Shown: one piece after another, positions 24,463 to 36,349 of the stretch
How the letters are laid out: each line of letters starts with the position of its first letter
Numbering within the stretch: position 1 is the stretch's first letter
DNA from: Ectocarpus siliculosus
Lineage: Eukaryota > Sar > Phaeophyceae > Ectocarpales > Ectocarpaceae
DNA length: 64,000 nt
Direction: 5' to 3'
NCBI GenBank assembly: GCA_000310025.1
Contig: FN649752.1
Span: 3,782,346 to 3,846,345 of the forward strand
Position numbers and translations under genes: made by a program
Notes under the pieces: model-generated
The model's database searches: none
Told to the model about the DNA's origin: nothing
Seen by the model: only the letters and a program-made list of their open reading frames with translations

Positions 24463-27400
24463 ATGCGCCGACAGGTGGGCTCGCCGGTGCGATCCAGCTC
24501 TACCATGAAGCTTAAAACCGGGATCGTGGGGATGCCCAACGTGGGCAAGTCGACGTTGTTCAACGCTGTAACGGAGGCGCAGGGAGCAATGTGCGCCAAC
24601 TACCCGTTCGCGACGATCGAGCCCAACATCGGGGTGGTAGAGGTGCCGGACGGTAGGCTGAAGGTCCTCGCTGAGATCAACAAGTCGGTCAAGACCGTGC
24701 CCAGCACCCTGGACTTTTACGACATTGCGGGGCTCGTAAAGGTGACGATGCGACAGACCCATGGGACCGGTTTGGGATCTCTTTCGTCGCGTTCGTTAGT
24801 TGTGCTTGGAGACCGTCGTGTTCGCTTTGATTGTCGATCTGCATACACAGGGGAGGAGGAAGTCTAGCCGAGTTGGTCAGGCGCCCGATTTCGGTACGGC
24901 GACATCGGAGGATAGAGTCCTGATCGGCAATCGGGCAAAATGGTAACGGTACACACAGAAAAATGTAACAATGTATTCTGGTAGGTTTAGATTTCCAGTG
25001 CCGTTTCCATGAGAGCTGTAACAACATCCCAGTCCACCCATGCCGCGCTGCCTCCGACGCGTTGGGGCAAACAAACCTGTGGCCGCGCAACGTGGCTTTG
25101 AGTGCTGAAAATCTTGGAGGTTGTCCCGCACGCGCTGGGTCTTTTGACACTCTTATCCCGGTCGTGCTGCTTGCATGACACGGGAGGCCAGCTTGCGGCT
25201 GTCCATTGCAAGGAGAATGTCGATCGCTGGCAGTACGCCTTGCAGTCTGAGATGACGGTCGCAATAGCCCCCTGCCCGGCTAATCTGTTGTTTCGCCTGC
25301 GTTTACAGCCTGTTATTGCTGTTATCTCGAAACTGCTGTTGTCGTGTTGACTGCTGTCCTGGTGACGATCTGCCTGCGATTGCTTGCTGGCCGCCTGTAT
25401 GCTGTGACGTGCCATCCCACGCCGTGACAGGGGGCGAGCAAGGGAGAGGGGCTAGGAAACCAATTCTTGGCAAACATCCGGGAGTGTGACGCCATCGTGC
25501 ACGGTGCGAACACACACGTTGAACAGTGGTACTATTTATGTTGAGCAATCTACGGTGCCCACACCCGCCCGCTCACCTCCGCCCCTCTCACATCGAGCCG
25601 TCCTCGTTCGGGAAAGAAATCGACTTTCTCCTGCCGGTAGAGTTTCGTTACTAGGCTCTGCTTGCCATGGGCATCAACTGTTATTTTTTGTCGCCGGTTG
25701 GTGGCTGTTGTTCCTTGGGCAATCTCTTCGCGCGGTGCAGAGCGGCACGGTTGCAAGCGGGGCTCCTGTAAGTGGTGTACGAAGAATGTGTTCGTTCGTG
25801 TGTACAACATCCCTTTTCACAGGTGTGCTTCTGCTTGCTTAGCGTCTGGCGTCAGTCCGTACGCAATCCTCTCGGGGCGGAAAACTTGGAAAGCGGCTCG
25901 CTGACGAAAAAAGACAATCCTGCCACTGGACAGAGACACTTCACAAAATGTCAGCAAATTACGGAACCCAAGTCGGGGGTGGTCATTACTTCTTACCTCC
26001 CTTCATAAGAGCTTCGGAAACTGTCCACAATGCCAATCGTGCCCATTTTGTGAGCTGTACTGTATGCTTGATTTTTTCTTTTTTTCGTGCGCGACCATGT
26101 AACCAGTCGTGAGATGTTTCGAAGACCCGGATATCATCCACGTGGAGGGCAGCGTGGACCCTGTCCGCGACATCGACATCATCAACATCGAGCTGGCGCT
26201 GGCAGACATGGCACAGGTGAGGATATGAAGTGCGCAACAGTTGTTCACCGAGCAGCATTTGCCGACGGCATGATCGTAGGTTGGTGGTTGTGACGCAACA
26301 TCGAACAGCTCATTTTATTCGAGCGAAGCGAGATTTCTGATCTGGCATGAGGTCTCGCCGCAATATAGGGCCCCATCAAGACCGAAACGTTTGTACAGTC
26401 TCTTCCCATGCAACACCCATGCGTAACACAACTGTCACGCCCCGAGATATCGCAGTGGAGCACACGATCGAAGTGGTGTCATGACGATTGGTGCGCTAGG
26501 TGACGAGAACTGACTTGTGTCCTGCTGTTTCGCTGGCAGTTGCAAAAATTCATACCGAACAATAAAAGAGGGAACAGGGGGTTCATCAATAGTATGCGGG
26601 GGGTATGTATGGCCACGAAAGCGGGATGTGGACGGGGGGGGGGTAACCGGTAGATGAAAGTTAACGTTACCACAGCTCTCACACCAGCGCACAGCAGGTG
26701 TAGTACCAAGTGGGTGGTGTTTGCACTCTGTTTCCGCCCGTGGACGCACACGTCTGACGACAGTTACATCTATCAGCTGTCGCTCGTTGTAGCGACAGCT
26801 AGTATATCTTTTGCCGTCGCGATTATACTTTTGTACCAACAGTAAGCAAGCTAGCATCGCGACGAGGCCGAGTTTGCATGGATGGAATCCGCGCACAGCG
26901 TAGAAGGTGGATGGACGTTCTGTTCGCTCGAAATCGCGACTCTCCCCCAACTCGTTGTTGCTTCTATCGATAGGTAGAAAAAATATTTTTTGAGCCGTTG
27001 GCGAGGCAGGAAGAAACGGTGATCGGTCCAGTGGGGACAATACTCCGTCCTCTCGAGGACGCGAAATCAATGGTCTAACCGCCAGCGCATGCATAACATG
27101 AGTACCCCACCAAACTCTTTGTCGCCAACGCGTGTTTTCGTGGCGTCGCGGGAAGGTGGAAAAGCGTTTGCAGAAGGTAGCGAAGGACAAGAAGGCCACT
27201 GCGTCGGAAAAGACTGGGTTGGCGAAGCTTCTCAAGGTTCTTGAAGAAGGTGGGTCGTGACCGGGTTGTGGGTGGGGCGCTGGTTACCCATTGGACGCAT
27301 GGCAATGCCAACGCCTCTCTTTTTAGCTACATATCCGTTGCACGCATGGTCGTGTCAACTCGTTTCTTGTTGGCTTGGAACCAGCACGAGTGGCGCCACT

Positions 27401-29893
27401 GGTTTGTCTCTTGTGACCCGCCGAGCACGCCTTTGTGGTCCTGTTGTCTTCTGGGTCTAACCCTAAGGCTGTCCCGCTCTTCCGTCTTGCTGCTTGCTGT
27501 CGAAGTGTAGGCAAGCCGGTGCGAACAGTGGAGCTCACGGAAGAAGAGGCTAAGGACACGGCGTACCTCGGTCTCTTGACAGCAAAAAAAGTGCGTTGGT
27601 TTATGGTAGCAGACAGACAAAATGCATATCGTTGCCTGTCGCTTCTTGTGTACCAGTTCCCTATGCTAAATAGACTACATTTTTTGCCAGTCTTCAATGT
27701 GGTATGGTCCACTCTCCTGTGCTCTGTAACCGCCGGTGGGCTGAATTAAACGGGAGGTGAGATTATGGAGTTCGACAACAACACGGGATCTGTGGTTTGG
27801 CTGTGGGCATTTTCTCGTTTGAAAAAACGCCCAGTATAACTTCCACAATTTTTTTGTCTGTTCACTTTTTTTTGAGTCGGTCGGAAAATAACTTGAAACC
27901 AGCACAAGATGTTTGTTCATCGAACGGGTTGTCTTTGCCGCCTATCATACCTTCCCCCTACCGCCTTTTTTTCTAATATTTTCCAAGGTTATCTACGCGT
28001 GCAACGTGGCGGATTCGGACCTCGCCGATGGCAACGCAATGGTTGACGGAGTAAGAAAATTCGCAGAGGAGGAGGGGGCTAGGGTTGTGATCGTTTCCGC
28101 TCAGGTGGAGTCGGAGCTGGTGGACTTGGACGGGGAAGATAAGCAGGAGTTCCTGGAGTCCTTAGGTGAGGCGGCACTCTCTGCCTTCCTGGTGTTGATG
28201 GCCGCGTGCTGGTGTTGGTCTCATGACGAGTGTTTTGGTGTTAGCTTTTTAGTTTTTTTTCTACGGTGACGGCAGGCTGGAGTGTGAAGCGATCCTTTCT
28301 TGTAGTCAGAGCTGCACCGACCCACTGCTAGGTTGGATTTTGACCGATCGGTCGATTCGTCTTGGTCTGTTGAATAGGTAGGGGTGCGGGCTACAAGTCA
28401 TGTCTCCCCCTAGACATCGAGTGTACATCATGTCCGCCCCGTTCACGAATCTGAAGATTCTACTCTTTCTTATCTACTATGTTCTATAAGTTTCCATGAC
28501 CGCGGAAAAACAATTTCAGATTCGGTCCTGTTGCGGTTGGTTTTTGCATCTCTCAACATTTACAGGATTGCACTTATTTACCGTCAAGACATATCCATTC
28601 CCATGTCCAACAATGTTTTTTTCTTGGGAGAAACTCGCGGGGTCGTTAGACCAGTGAGACGGGACACAGCTCTGCGGGTGCCGGCTTGCTTGGCTCTCCG
28701 TGACGTTGTTTCCATTCCCATGAAAAACTATCACTTCTTTTATGCCACCCTCTTTCATACAGCAATGTTGCCGGCCTGCTCACATGAGGGGAAACACGGC
28801 TAAAGAGAACGAGGTGAAAGATGCGCCGACCGTGGGCGTGGAGTGGTACTCGAGCACCCGCCCGCGTGACCGATTTTCTCCCACGAAGGAGTTTCAACTT
28901 CTTGTGAGCGCGCTGCTTCTACAATACTCCTGTTGTGTTTGCAATGAACTGGATGAATGCGCAGGTGTTTCAGAGGAAACCTGCGGGCTGCGAGCGTTAG
29001 TCAAGGAGGCGTATACGGCGTTAGGGCTGCAGACGTACTTCACCTCGGGGGAGACGGAGACGAAGGCGTGGACGATCTACGCCGGTTGGACAGCCCCGAA
29101 GGCGGCGGGGGTCATCCACAGCGATTTCGAGAGGTGTGTTTGTTGTTGGTGTTGCTGGCGCTGTGTTCGAACTTGATGATGATCAATGTTGTTGTTGACG
29201 GTGTTGTTGCAGGCATTCCATGTATGGCCTTTGTTGCGGCGGCGGTGATGTCGTATTGTAGTCGCTGTCGTTGCTCCTGGTTTTGGTTGTTGTCGCTTTC
29301 GCATCATCTGGTGCATAAGAATCTACGCCCCACCTTCTTGCCGCAAAACAAGCTCTGTGGCTGCGCTTTGACCATTTCCGCCGTAGGCGTTTGGCGCTTT
29401 TCTTCTCCCATTTGACCGCCCTCGCTCCCCATGCTGGTAGGACGGCTTGGTTTCATCGCGTGGTCGGTCTGGTGCTAGTTGCTTCGGGCAATGCAAAGAT
29501 GTGTGGGTCTTCGTCAGGCTGCCGCCTTGAAACCGACAACATGCGCATCCCTGTATTCCTTTCTGCCACGTCTCTTTGTTCGAGACACGTGTCTTCCTCG
29601 CTGCTGCAGATCTCCCATCTACCCGGATCGTTGCTTTGTTTTTCGCTGTGCGTGCCTCCTTGTTCGCCGATCACTTTCTCTGGCCGTCTGCCCGTGATGT
29701 TTGTCGTTCGCTGTGATGGTTTGAATGAATGTCCAGGGGGTTCATTCGCGCCGAGGCCATCAAGTACGAGGACCTGGTCAACTGTGGCAGCGAGAAGGCG
29801 GCCAAGGAAAAGGGGCTGCTGAGAAGCGAGGGGAAGGAATACGTCGTCCAAGAAGGGGACGTGCTCCACTTCCGCTTCAACGTGTCCAAGTAG
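24463..29893 (+). CDS. ychF: YchF/OLA1-family GTPase (ATPase), bacterial-type
   Basis: Eight exons join in frame: 24463-24741, 25431-25503, 26107-26216, 27156-27249, 27511-27590, 27988-28165, 28965-29133 and 29737-29893, giving 379 residues, close to the usual 363 plus a short leader. G1 is GMPNVGKS (23-30), G3 DIAG (87-90), followed by [13 protein letters not shown], and the G4 region is NVAD (218-221). A helical coiled-coil insertion (about 140-186) and a C-terminal TGS domain (about 305-379, [18 protein letters not shown]) complete the fold. The family binds ATP more readily than GTP and associates with ribosomes. Sequence details ([31 protein letters not shown]) resemble bacterial YchF more than cytosolic OLA1, so an organellar protein is likely, but the 14-residue leader here is too short to prove it. 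An upstream targeting exon is possible. Confidence 0.93.
24858..24935 (+). repeat. tRNA-derived sequence (SINE-like) in a YchF intron
   Basis: The stretch opens with a good A box and D-arm (TAGCCGAGTTGGTCAGGCG) as in Leu or Ser tRNAs, has a small hairpin where the anticodon arm should be, and ends with a weak B-box-like stem (AGGA-tagag-TCCT). The arms are too poor for a working tRNA. A tRNA-derived SINE head is the best reading. Confidence 0.4.
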
Positions 29894-31980
29894 TAGAGAG
29901 ACAGGCACCGCTTAGAACGCAACAAGTAAATAGCTTCATCCCCGCCAGTGACAAGCTCATCCTCCCTTGGCGACTTGCCCCCTCATGCGAACGAGCTTCT
30001 CCCCCCTTGCAGAGCAGTGGAGAAGAGGGCAGCTTAGAGTATCTCGCTGTATTGTCGTGACCCTGGGGGAAGAACGTTTTGATTGCGGGGTGCCATTGAA
30101 GAGATCGCGAGGAACTTGTTCCCTATACTGCTGTAGGATGTACTATTGATCGGGGTGATGTGAGCGGACGATAGTAGTCTGTTCGACTCGAGATGTTGCT
30201 ACACCGGCCGCGTGCCGGTAGTGGTTTGGGCGCGGCGGAATATCTTAGTGATTCGCGTGGTATTCGTTGAGGTCGGCATGAACAAGATTTTTTGGTTGTG
30301 GCATTACACTCCTGTTCTCCTGCTGGAATGACTTTCTAGAGAACCCGCCACTTCTTTTGCTGCACGGTGTTTCTTTGTGCCTCTGCAGTTCATTGCAGCC
30401 ACTGCTGTGTGGGTTTGTTTCAGTGTGGAGTTTTTTTTTTTTTGTCCAGGCACCATTCGACTGACAGTTTAAGGTCTTTCGGTAATTTTACTTTTTTGCG
30501 AGATTCAGTTTTCTGCCGACCCGCTCTTGGGATGCCAGAACGGATCCTCGGTTGGCAGTCGGTGGCTTCAAGGTGCCCCCAGCATGGGCAGCTTCGACAG
30601 CAAAACCGTCAGCTCGTGGAGCAAGTTTCTACTGCAAGCATTTCACCCGAATTCGTTCCTTTGCGATAACACCATCATGGCAGCACATGACGATGTCGTA
30701 CAAATTTAATTCGACGCTCTGCTACCATCCCCTCCCCCTTCTCCTTCGCGCAATTTCAATATGTCTTCACCGTCTTTATTGACGCGCTCTTGATCTAGGT
30801 GATCTGGAAGCCGTATTTTTTCAGACTATGCCCCTAGTGCCACACACAGCAGTCCTGAATTTTCCCGAATTAGCTTGTTACACTCTTTCGAAGTACATGC
30901 ATTGATGCCTGCACATTCAGGGTCACGAGACGTTATCAAGCACTCGACAGGGTGGAGAGAAACAACTTTGCGTATCTAGGTTTGGTTAAGTCACAACAGA
31001 AGGGAAACGTGTATGGGATTTGGAGACAGACATGTGATCGTGGCTGACCATGGTTATTTGGCGTCGTCAGATGCGATGACGTGACGTCATGCTTCCATGC
31101 CGAGGCATGTGCCCTTCTGTTCAGTGTGCGTAAGGTCCGGTGATCGTGCGTGGTTAGGATCTTGTGAGTTGGCTTGGGAAAGGGTTAATCAAGACAAAGA
31201 GAACAGCGGAAAGCAACAACACAACCTGCACCTCTGGTTGGACAAGAGAGTTCCAGACAGCTTACTGATAATTGATTCTGAAGGAAGGGGTCAAATCTCG
31301 TTAAACTGGCGTCGTCGGTTGAATTGCGAACGAGAAGCCTGAAGATTCCCTTCGCACGGAAGATTCACTTCGGGAGTGAATCAGCATTCACTTCCGGGAG
31401 TGAATCCTGCGGGAGACTTCGCTGACTTGTCATTCGGGTCTTTGTGGAGATATACCCAACCAATCTTTGCGCTCAGTGCGATCTGCGATATGAACTGACC
31501 TGCAAGTAGACCCTCGTTCGTGCCTATTGGAGGTAAAACTACACCGCCGGGTGGTTGGAGCTGGGCTACGCGTCGGAATATGTATGCTCTTCTTCAACTT
31601 CATTCCTAGAGCCTGTACAATACTGCACGCATCAGTGGTACATAGGCTACAGCATGCACACAATATCCAACAGCGGAGCGGACCCTCGGACTTGTAGGTA
31701 CATTTTGGATGTAGTCTACCGGGATAGCAACTGGCAGAGGCCCGCGAATATACAGGTGAAACGTGTTTGTTTGTTGTTCTTGCGTAACGTACGAAGAGGA
31801 GGGCCGGGCGCTATCAAAAACGAAGGAACGAAAACACCACGGAGCAGTGGTGTGATCACTGCCGCGGCATGACACGACCGTACACAGGCCCTTTTTGCCA
31901 TTAGTCGGCTTCGTTCCACGAATAGTCAAAGACGCCTCGTTAGATACCGCAGACGTCGCCAACCAAGCTTGGATAGTATA
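29894..31980. other. Intergenic region, no gene seen
   Basis: Downstream of YchF no frame shows motif or exon structure. Notable items are a CRE-like palindrome around 31075-31090 (tgacgtgacgtca) and the twin hairpins near 31368-31408, listed separately. Confidence 0.55.
31366..31412. repeat. Twin adjacent hairpins
   Basis: Two almost identical inverted repeats stand three bases apart: ATTCACT-tcgg-GAGTGAAT and ATTCACT-tccgg-GAGTGAAT. Each has a seven- to eight-bp perfect stem and a four- to five-base loop. The flanks can extend the fold. Confidence 0.85.
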
Positions 31981-32988
31981 AACCTCCCCCAACACGCTTA
32001 CCGTGCCTTGTCCATGCCTACCCAAGCCTAGCACATGCTAACCTCGACCGGCCGGTCTTTCCATGTTTGCTCTCTCCATAAACGCAGCCTGACCAGAATT
32101 TCCATGTCCTGCTCGTCAGCTTGACCGTACTTGTAGTTCCAAATGGATGCGCCGTTTCCATACCCTGCTCAACAAGCCTTTGGCCTCTGCATATATTTTA
32201 CCGACCTGCAATTTACATTTTTTCTTTTTTCCATTCAGTACTCAATCGTAGTCGTGCCTTCTGGGTTGGCGGGAAAAGAAAAAACGGAGGGTGCTGTAGC
32301 TCTGTCCGCATGTCTCCTCTCCGTACCCTCTGGCTTCCTTGTTCTTCTATCTGACCTCCCCACCCTTCTCCACGTTTGCTTGTCTCGCTCTCCTGCGTTT
32401 GGATGCTTCCTGGGCAAGAGTCCATTTTGCTCTTTTTATTGTTCATCTTTGTAGTCGTTACTTACGTACAGTAGTTGCTGTATCATACCGGCCCCGCCGC
32501 CTTGTCTTGGGATTGCTCGGTCCCGGCTTTCGTAGGGAGGTGAGGTCCATGGTCTAACGACTAATGTACGGGACGCACGGCTAGGAGTACACCGTATGTC
32601 TTCCGTGACACGCCTACTCGAACCAACTACTGTCGACACATCGCGAAGCATCCTTGATGTCAACCCCTCTCCCCCGAGGCCGGTTCAACACTTCACCATG
32701 AAACCGAACTTTCCGTGGAAAAGACAAACCATTTTGAGTCTTCAGGCGTTCTGACTGATCATTGATTGATCATTTGCAAATGCTATTGTAGTGGCAATTC
32801 GTGGAGTTGCCGCCCTGCAGCCCTTCGCGCCGTGTATTGGCAAGTCCATAGGTAGGCGGGTCTAGATTATTAGCACCCGCGCTAACCGGCTGACCAATGA
32901 AGAGACGTCAGTGACAGCGAGTAATATCAAGGTCTCGGGAATGGGGCAATCAATGCCAAATCAACGTATGTACATGAACGTATGTGTG

Positions 32989-32990
32989 CA

Positions 32991-33020
<30 letters not shown>
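32989..33020. repeat. (CATA)n microsatellite
   Basis: About eight catacata units lie within the segment present only in duplication copy A. Confidence 0.9.
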
Positions 33021-33021
<1 letters not shown>

Positions 33022-33689
33022 GCGTTCTTTCGCAGCACTCGCCCCAACGTAGGAAACCACTGCTGCAAAGAGCAGAGGGCAGAAAAAGGGGGGGGTAATG
33101 CAAGCCCTGCCGAAGCTCAGATATCGAGGATATCGTGGTTGCTGCATCTCCCAACAATTTGAAAATCGTTCCCAAGATCCAGCAGTCATTGTGTCAGCAG
33201 CCACAACGAACGCTACAACAACACTACTACTGCTGTAGACGAGTAACACATATCAACAACACATCCACACTCGTAGCGACACACTTACCCTCGCCCGAAC
33301 CTAGGAAACCACGAGGTACAGGTGTGTGCTGGTGGATGTGCTTGTTTGAAAAACACAGGAGCTCTGGAGAGCTAGCAGGGCACATATCGGGGGGGGATAG
33401 AGAACAGAGAAGTACAGACGTACAAATACCAGCTATGGGTCTTCACTGATCATTTTACCCTCTCTCCCTGGCCCGGTTGAACACTTCAACGTGAACCGAT
33501 TTTTCTGTGGAAATATAGACTACAGTACATCGTTACTCTTATCACCGATTAGCACTGGTGAGGGCTACTTGTGGCAAGAGCAATAGTTCTTGGGAAGTAA
33601 CCAAAACTCTTATCTTCCGTCCAGACTACCACATCGACTACGCCACGCACGACGCCTAAGCATCTCGACGGCAAATACGTGTCAGGCCG

Positions 33690-35310
33690 GAGAGGCACTC
33701 GATCCCCACGATCACCTTCTCAATCGCCTCCCGCCTCCCTCGAAAAACCTCCCCATTCTCGACTTGCGCGCGACGGACTTCAACAACGCATACTTCGTGC
33801 GTTTTTCTCGTACGAGACGCGCCCCTTCCCTCCCGGGTCCTTCACCTTAGGCAACGCCCGGGGGAGGGGGCTCTCCACATCACCCTCTTTACCGTGTCCC
33901 TCAACAGGGCTACGTCGTCATCGGGCTCCTCTAGCCACCCGGCCCTGATCCTGTACGCGCTCGTTTTCGGGTAACTACGTTTTATAAAAAAAAAAACACT
34001 CTCCGACAGTGTACCAACTCCTCCAGCACGCTTCCCTCTGGCTCTGGCTCTAGAGATGCCCAATTGTTGAACAAAAAAAAAAAGCGGGAGAGGAATGACA
34101 AGATAGAGAAACAAAGCGACATCAACCGCGAACCCGAAACATCTCCTTGACAGACAAAACGTACTCGGACACCGACATGTTTTTGGGCATGCCACCGATG
34201 ATGGCGAGGGCACGCTTGATGTCTTTGTCGGGGGCCCGGAAGACCCTGCCTCTCCTGTCGACGAGGACCTTCTTCAGCTGGACGTAATTGTCGAGCTGTC
34301 TCGCGAAGCAGATTCTTGTATTGCGAGGGCACTCGGTCACAAGCGTCGGTGGCCTCCTCTGGATAGCCTCGTCGACGTCACCCCGGACCGTGTTCCTGAA
34401 AGTCAACCCCCAGTACGTCTTGTCGCAATACCCGTGAGGTATGGTAAAGTTGGCCGATTTTAGCCATCGCCTTTTTGACAAAGGAAGGTAACCCTGCATG
34501 AGACTCCGAGTCCGAGCCTTAACGTCTGCAGCACGGTTACCCTTCTGGCCATTCCAAGCCGTAACGTCTGTATCACGGTTCCCCTTCCGGCCATTCACCT
34601 AGTGACGAGACAGCGCGGGCAAGAGAAATCAACCGCGAACCCTCAGCATCTCCTTGACAGACACAGTGTACTCAGACACCGGCATGGGGATGAGGCCATC
34701 CACGTCGGCGATGGAACGGCACGCTCGACCTCTGCGGTCGTGTCCGGGAAAAACCGAGCACTCCCTCAGCGCGACGTTATCTCTGGCCTCCCGAGCGTGG
34801 CGGTCTTCGAGGCAATACGCCTGTTTTTAGCGAGTGGCGTCTTACAAAGTACAGCCACCTCGAGGTCACCCCGGCCCGTGTCCCTGAACACCATTCCATT
34901 GTCATCCTCTGCGCGAAAGCCTTCGGGTACGACACAAATTCGGCAGTGGAATAGTCCACTTCGTTGTGGAGCAGGCATTGTTGTAGCCGTCCTTGTGAAT
35001 GCCCATGAGGCCCACAGCCCAAGCCTTAACTCCCTCATCACAGATATTACCCCGGCCATGCACCCATCGACGAGACGATGCTGGCAATAGAAAAAGCCCG
35101 AAGACAAAACACAACAAACACATCGAGCGGTGGATAAATAGGTATTGGGATCTTGGCGCTTGCGGCGAAGACAACGGAGACACTCACATTCTCATCGATC
35201 ACGGTCTCCGCGTCCTCGTCGGAAAGCTCTCCGCCCTCCTCCTCTTCCTCCTCGTCCTCTTTCTCTTCTTCCGCCTCCCGTTCCTCCTGTTCATTTTTCA
35301 TTTGTGTCCG
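33690..35310 (-). CDS. Unrecognised modular protein, copy A, probably decaying
   Basis: No known family recognised. The clearest exon is 34126-34598 on the minus strand: a duplicated NGRKGNRDTDV/NGQKGNRAADV start, KARTRSLM, HGYCDKTYWGLTFRNTVRGD, QLDNYVQLKKVLVDRRGRVF and MPKNMSVSEYVLSVKEMFRVRG. Upstream (34640-35070) a second, homologous module is visible in pieces (RGNICDEGVKAWAVGLMG, VFRDTGRGDLEVAV, MPVSEYTVSVKEMLRVRG) but is not in one continuous frame. Further upstream an acidic exon (about 35190-35310, EEEEGGELSDEDAETVIDEN) ends at a good donor, gtgagt. A possible C-terminal exon near 33690-33780 reads EAIEKVIVGIECLSGLT. The same parts recur in copy B, which argues for a real gene family. 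Module 1 looks broken in this copy. Confidence 0.5.
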
Positions 35311-35539
35311 TATCAGTACTGTTAGGTGCCGATCGTTTGGCTCTACTGCCGTAGCAGAGCGAGCACGTGTTATGTGTGTTCCTTCGCCGTTGACGCAAGT
35401 TGACGTGTAATATTTCACCAAACTTCCAGCGGGAGCGGGTGCCCCAGTCTTGAAAGATCCGTTCGAATATATATATTTTGTACTTAGCACCAGCTGGTGT
35501 CACTGATATATAAATCATCAGTGTATAGACTTAAATAGA

Positions 35540-36110
35540 CTCGAAATAAGTCCATTACCCAGCCGTTTTTCCTCCACTTACTGAAAAGACTCCACCACAT
35601 CCCGTTCGAATGTGGGTATATCTCGAACGGGTAGTCTTTCTCAGTGTGTATTTATTTTTCCAAATATATCCCGCAAGCAATGAATTGCGTGTTCCTGGGT
35701 TGCTGCGCTGATACCCGGAAGAAGCGTGTCTCGCACCTTGCACAACATCGCAGATAGATAACTGCATGGTATTGAGTCGTCCCCCGCGGCTCGTCACCCC
35801 CGCCTCTAGGACTGAAGAAAAAATAGCTCTGCGTAGTTAGGTCTGGGGGCGTGCTACGCGCTGTGTCTACCAGTGCCACGCCGCAAAAAACAATGCTTTC
35901 AACGGTTTGGACGTAAATTGTCCTTCCATACATTACACAAAACAAGATGAAAATGCCCAAATCAACAGGGAAAACAAGTAGTCCGGAAAACTGTTGTGTG
36001 CCCCTTCTCCCACCCCGTTGGTTCCGGATGAGCACTCTTTTCCTGCCTCCTTTCCATCTCAGGGCTCGGTTTAAGATATTTCCTCAGGAACATGGAAAAT
36101 TTTCTCTTAT
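35540..36110. other. Intergenic, no gene seen
   Basis: Only short frames. An imperfect inverted repeat (cccgttcgaa with tctcgaacggg, 35600-35630) is the one feature I note. Confidence 0.45.
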
Positions 36111-36335
36111 AATGAGCCGCGGAGCGGCGAAGCCGCGACCGTTCTTCTGTCTCTGTCCCAGGAGGGGAAAAAACAGGCTCTAAATATCGGCCTGTTCCAA
36201 CGCCCAAACTTGATTTCCGGGGGCCAAAAAAGAATCTCGTTTTCGATCCAACCAAGACCGATTGACGATCTGTTGGCTTCTGAGGAGGAAGAAAAATAGG
36301 GCACTCTTCGTCACACCGGTTTGGTCGTGCCCCGG
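36110..36335 (-). repeat. Dispersed repeat family R1, copy 1
   Basis: On the minus strand this matches 51610-51850 and 61020-61190 on the plus strand. Shared parts are a block ending ggaaatcaa-tttggg, gcgttggaacagg, and a terminal block ccgcggctcat preceded by cgcttcgc. In this copy the terminal block forms a GC-rich fold (gagccgcggagcggcgaagc). No conserved coding is evident. Confidence 0.7.
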
Positions 36336-36349
36336 CAACAGATGGCCGT

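Larger units (their letters stand above)
31985..35420. repeat. Segmental duplication, copy A
   Basis: This block matches 39485-41910 (copy B) in the same orientation: 31985-32735 pairs with 39485-40200 and 33456-35420 pairs with 40235-41910. Identity by eye is roughly 75-85 percent with many indels. Copy A carries an extra ~720 bp at 32736-33455 that includes a CATA microsatellite (32989-33020). Copy B is shorter in the part matching 34650-35000. Both contain the same modular coding region on the minus strand. Confidence 0.8.

Noticed and set aside
23662-24762. A 366-residue minus-strand open frame
   Set aside because: It is antisense to the first YchF exon and the intergenic region; the opposite strand has clear GTPase motifs, so this is a shadow.
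32121-32454. Plus-strand frames such as the 103-residue one at 32143
   Set aside because: The matching stretch in duplication copy B does not keep the frame.
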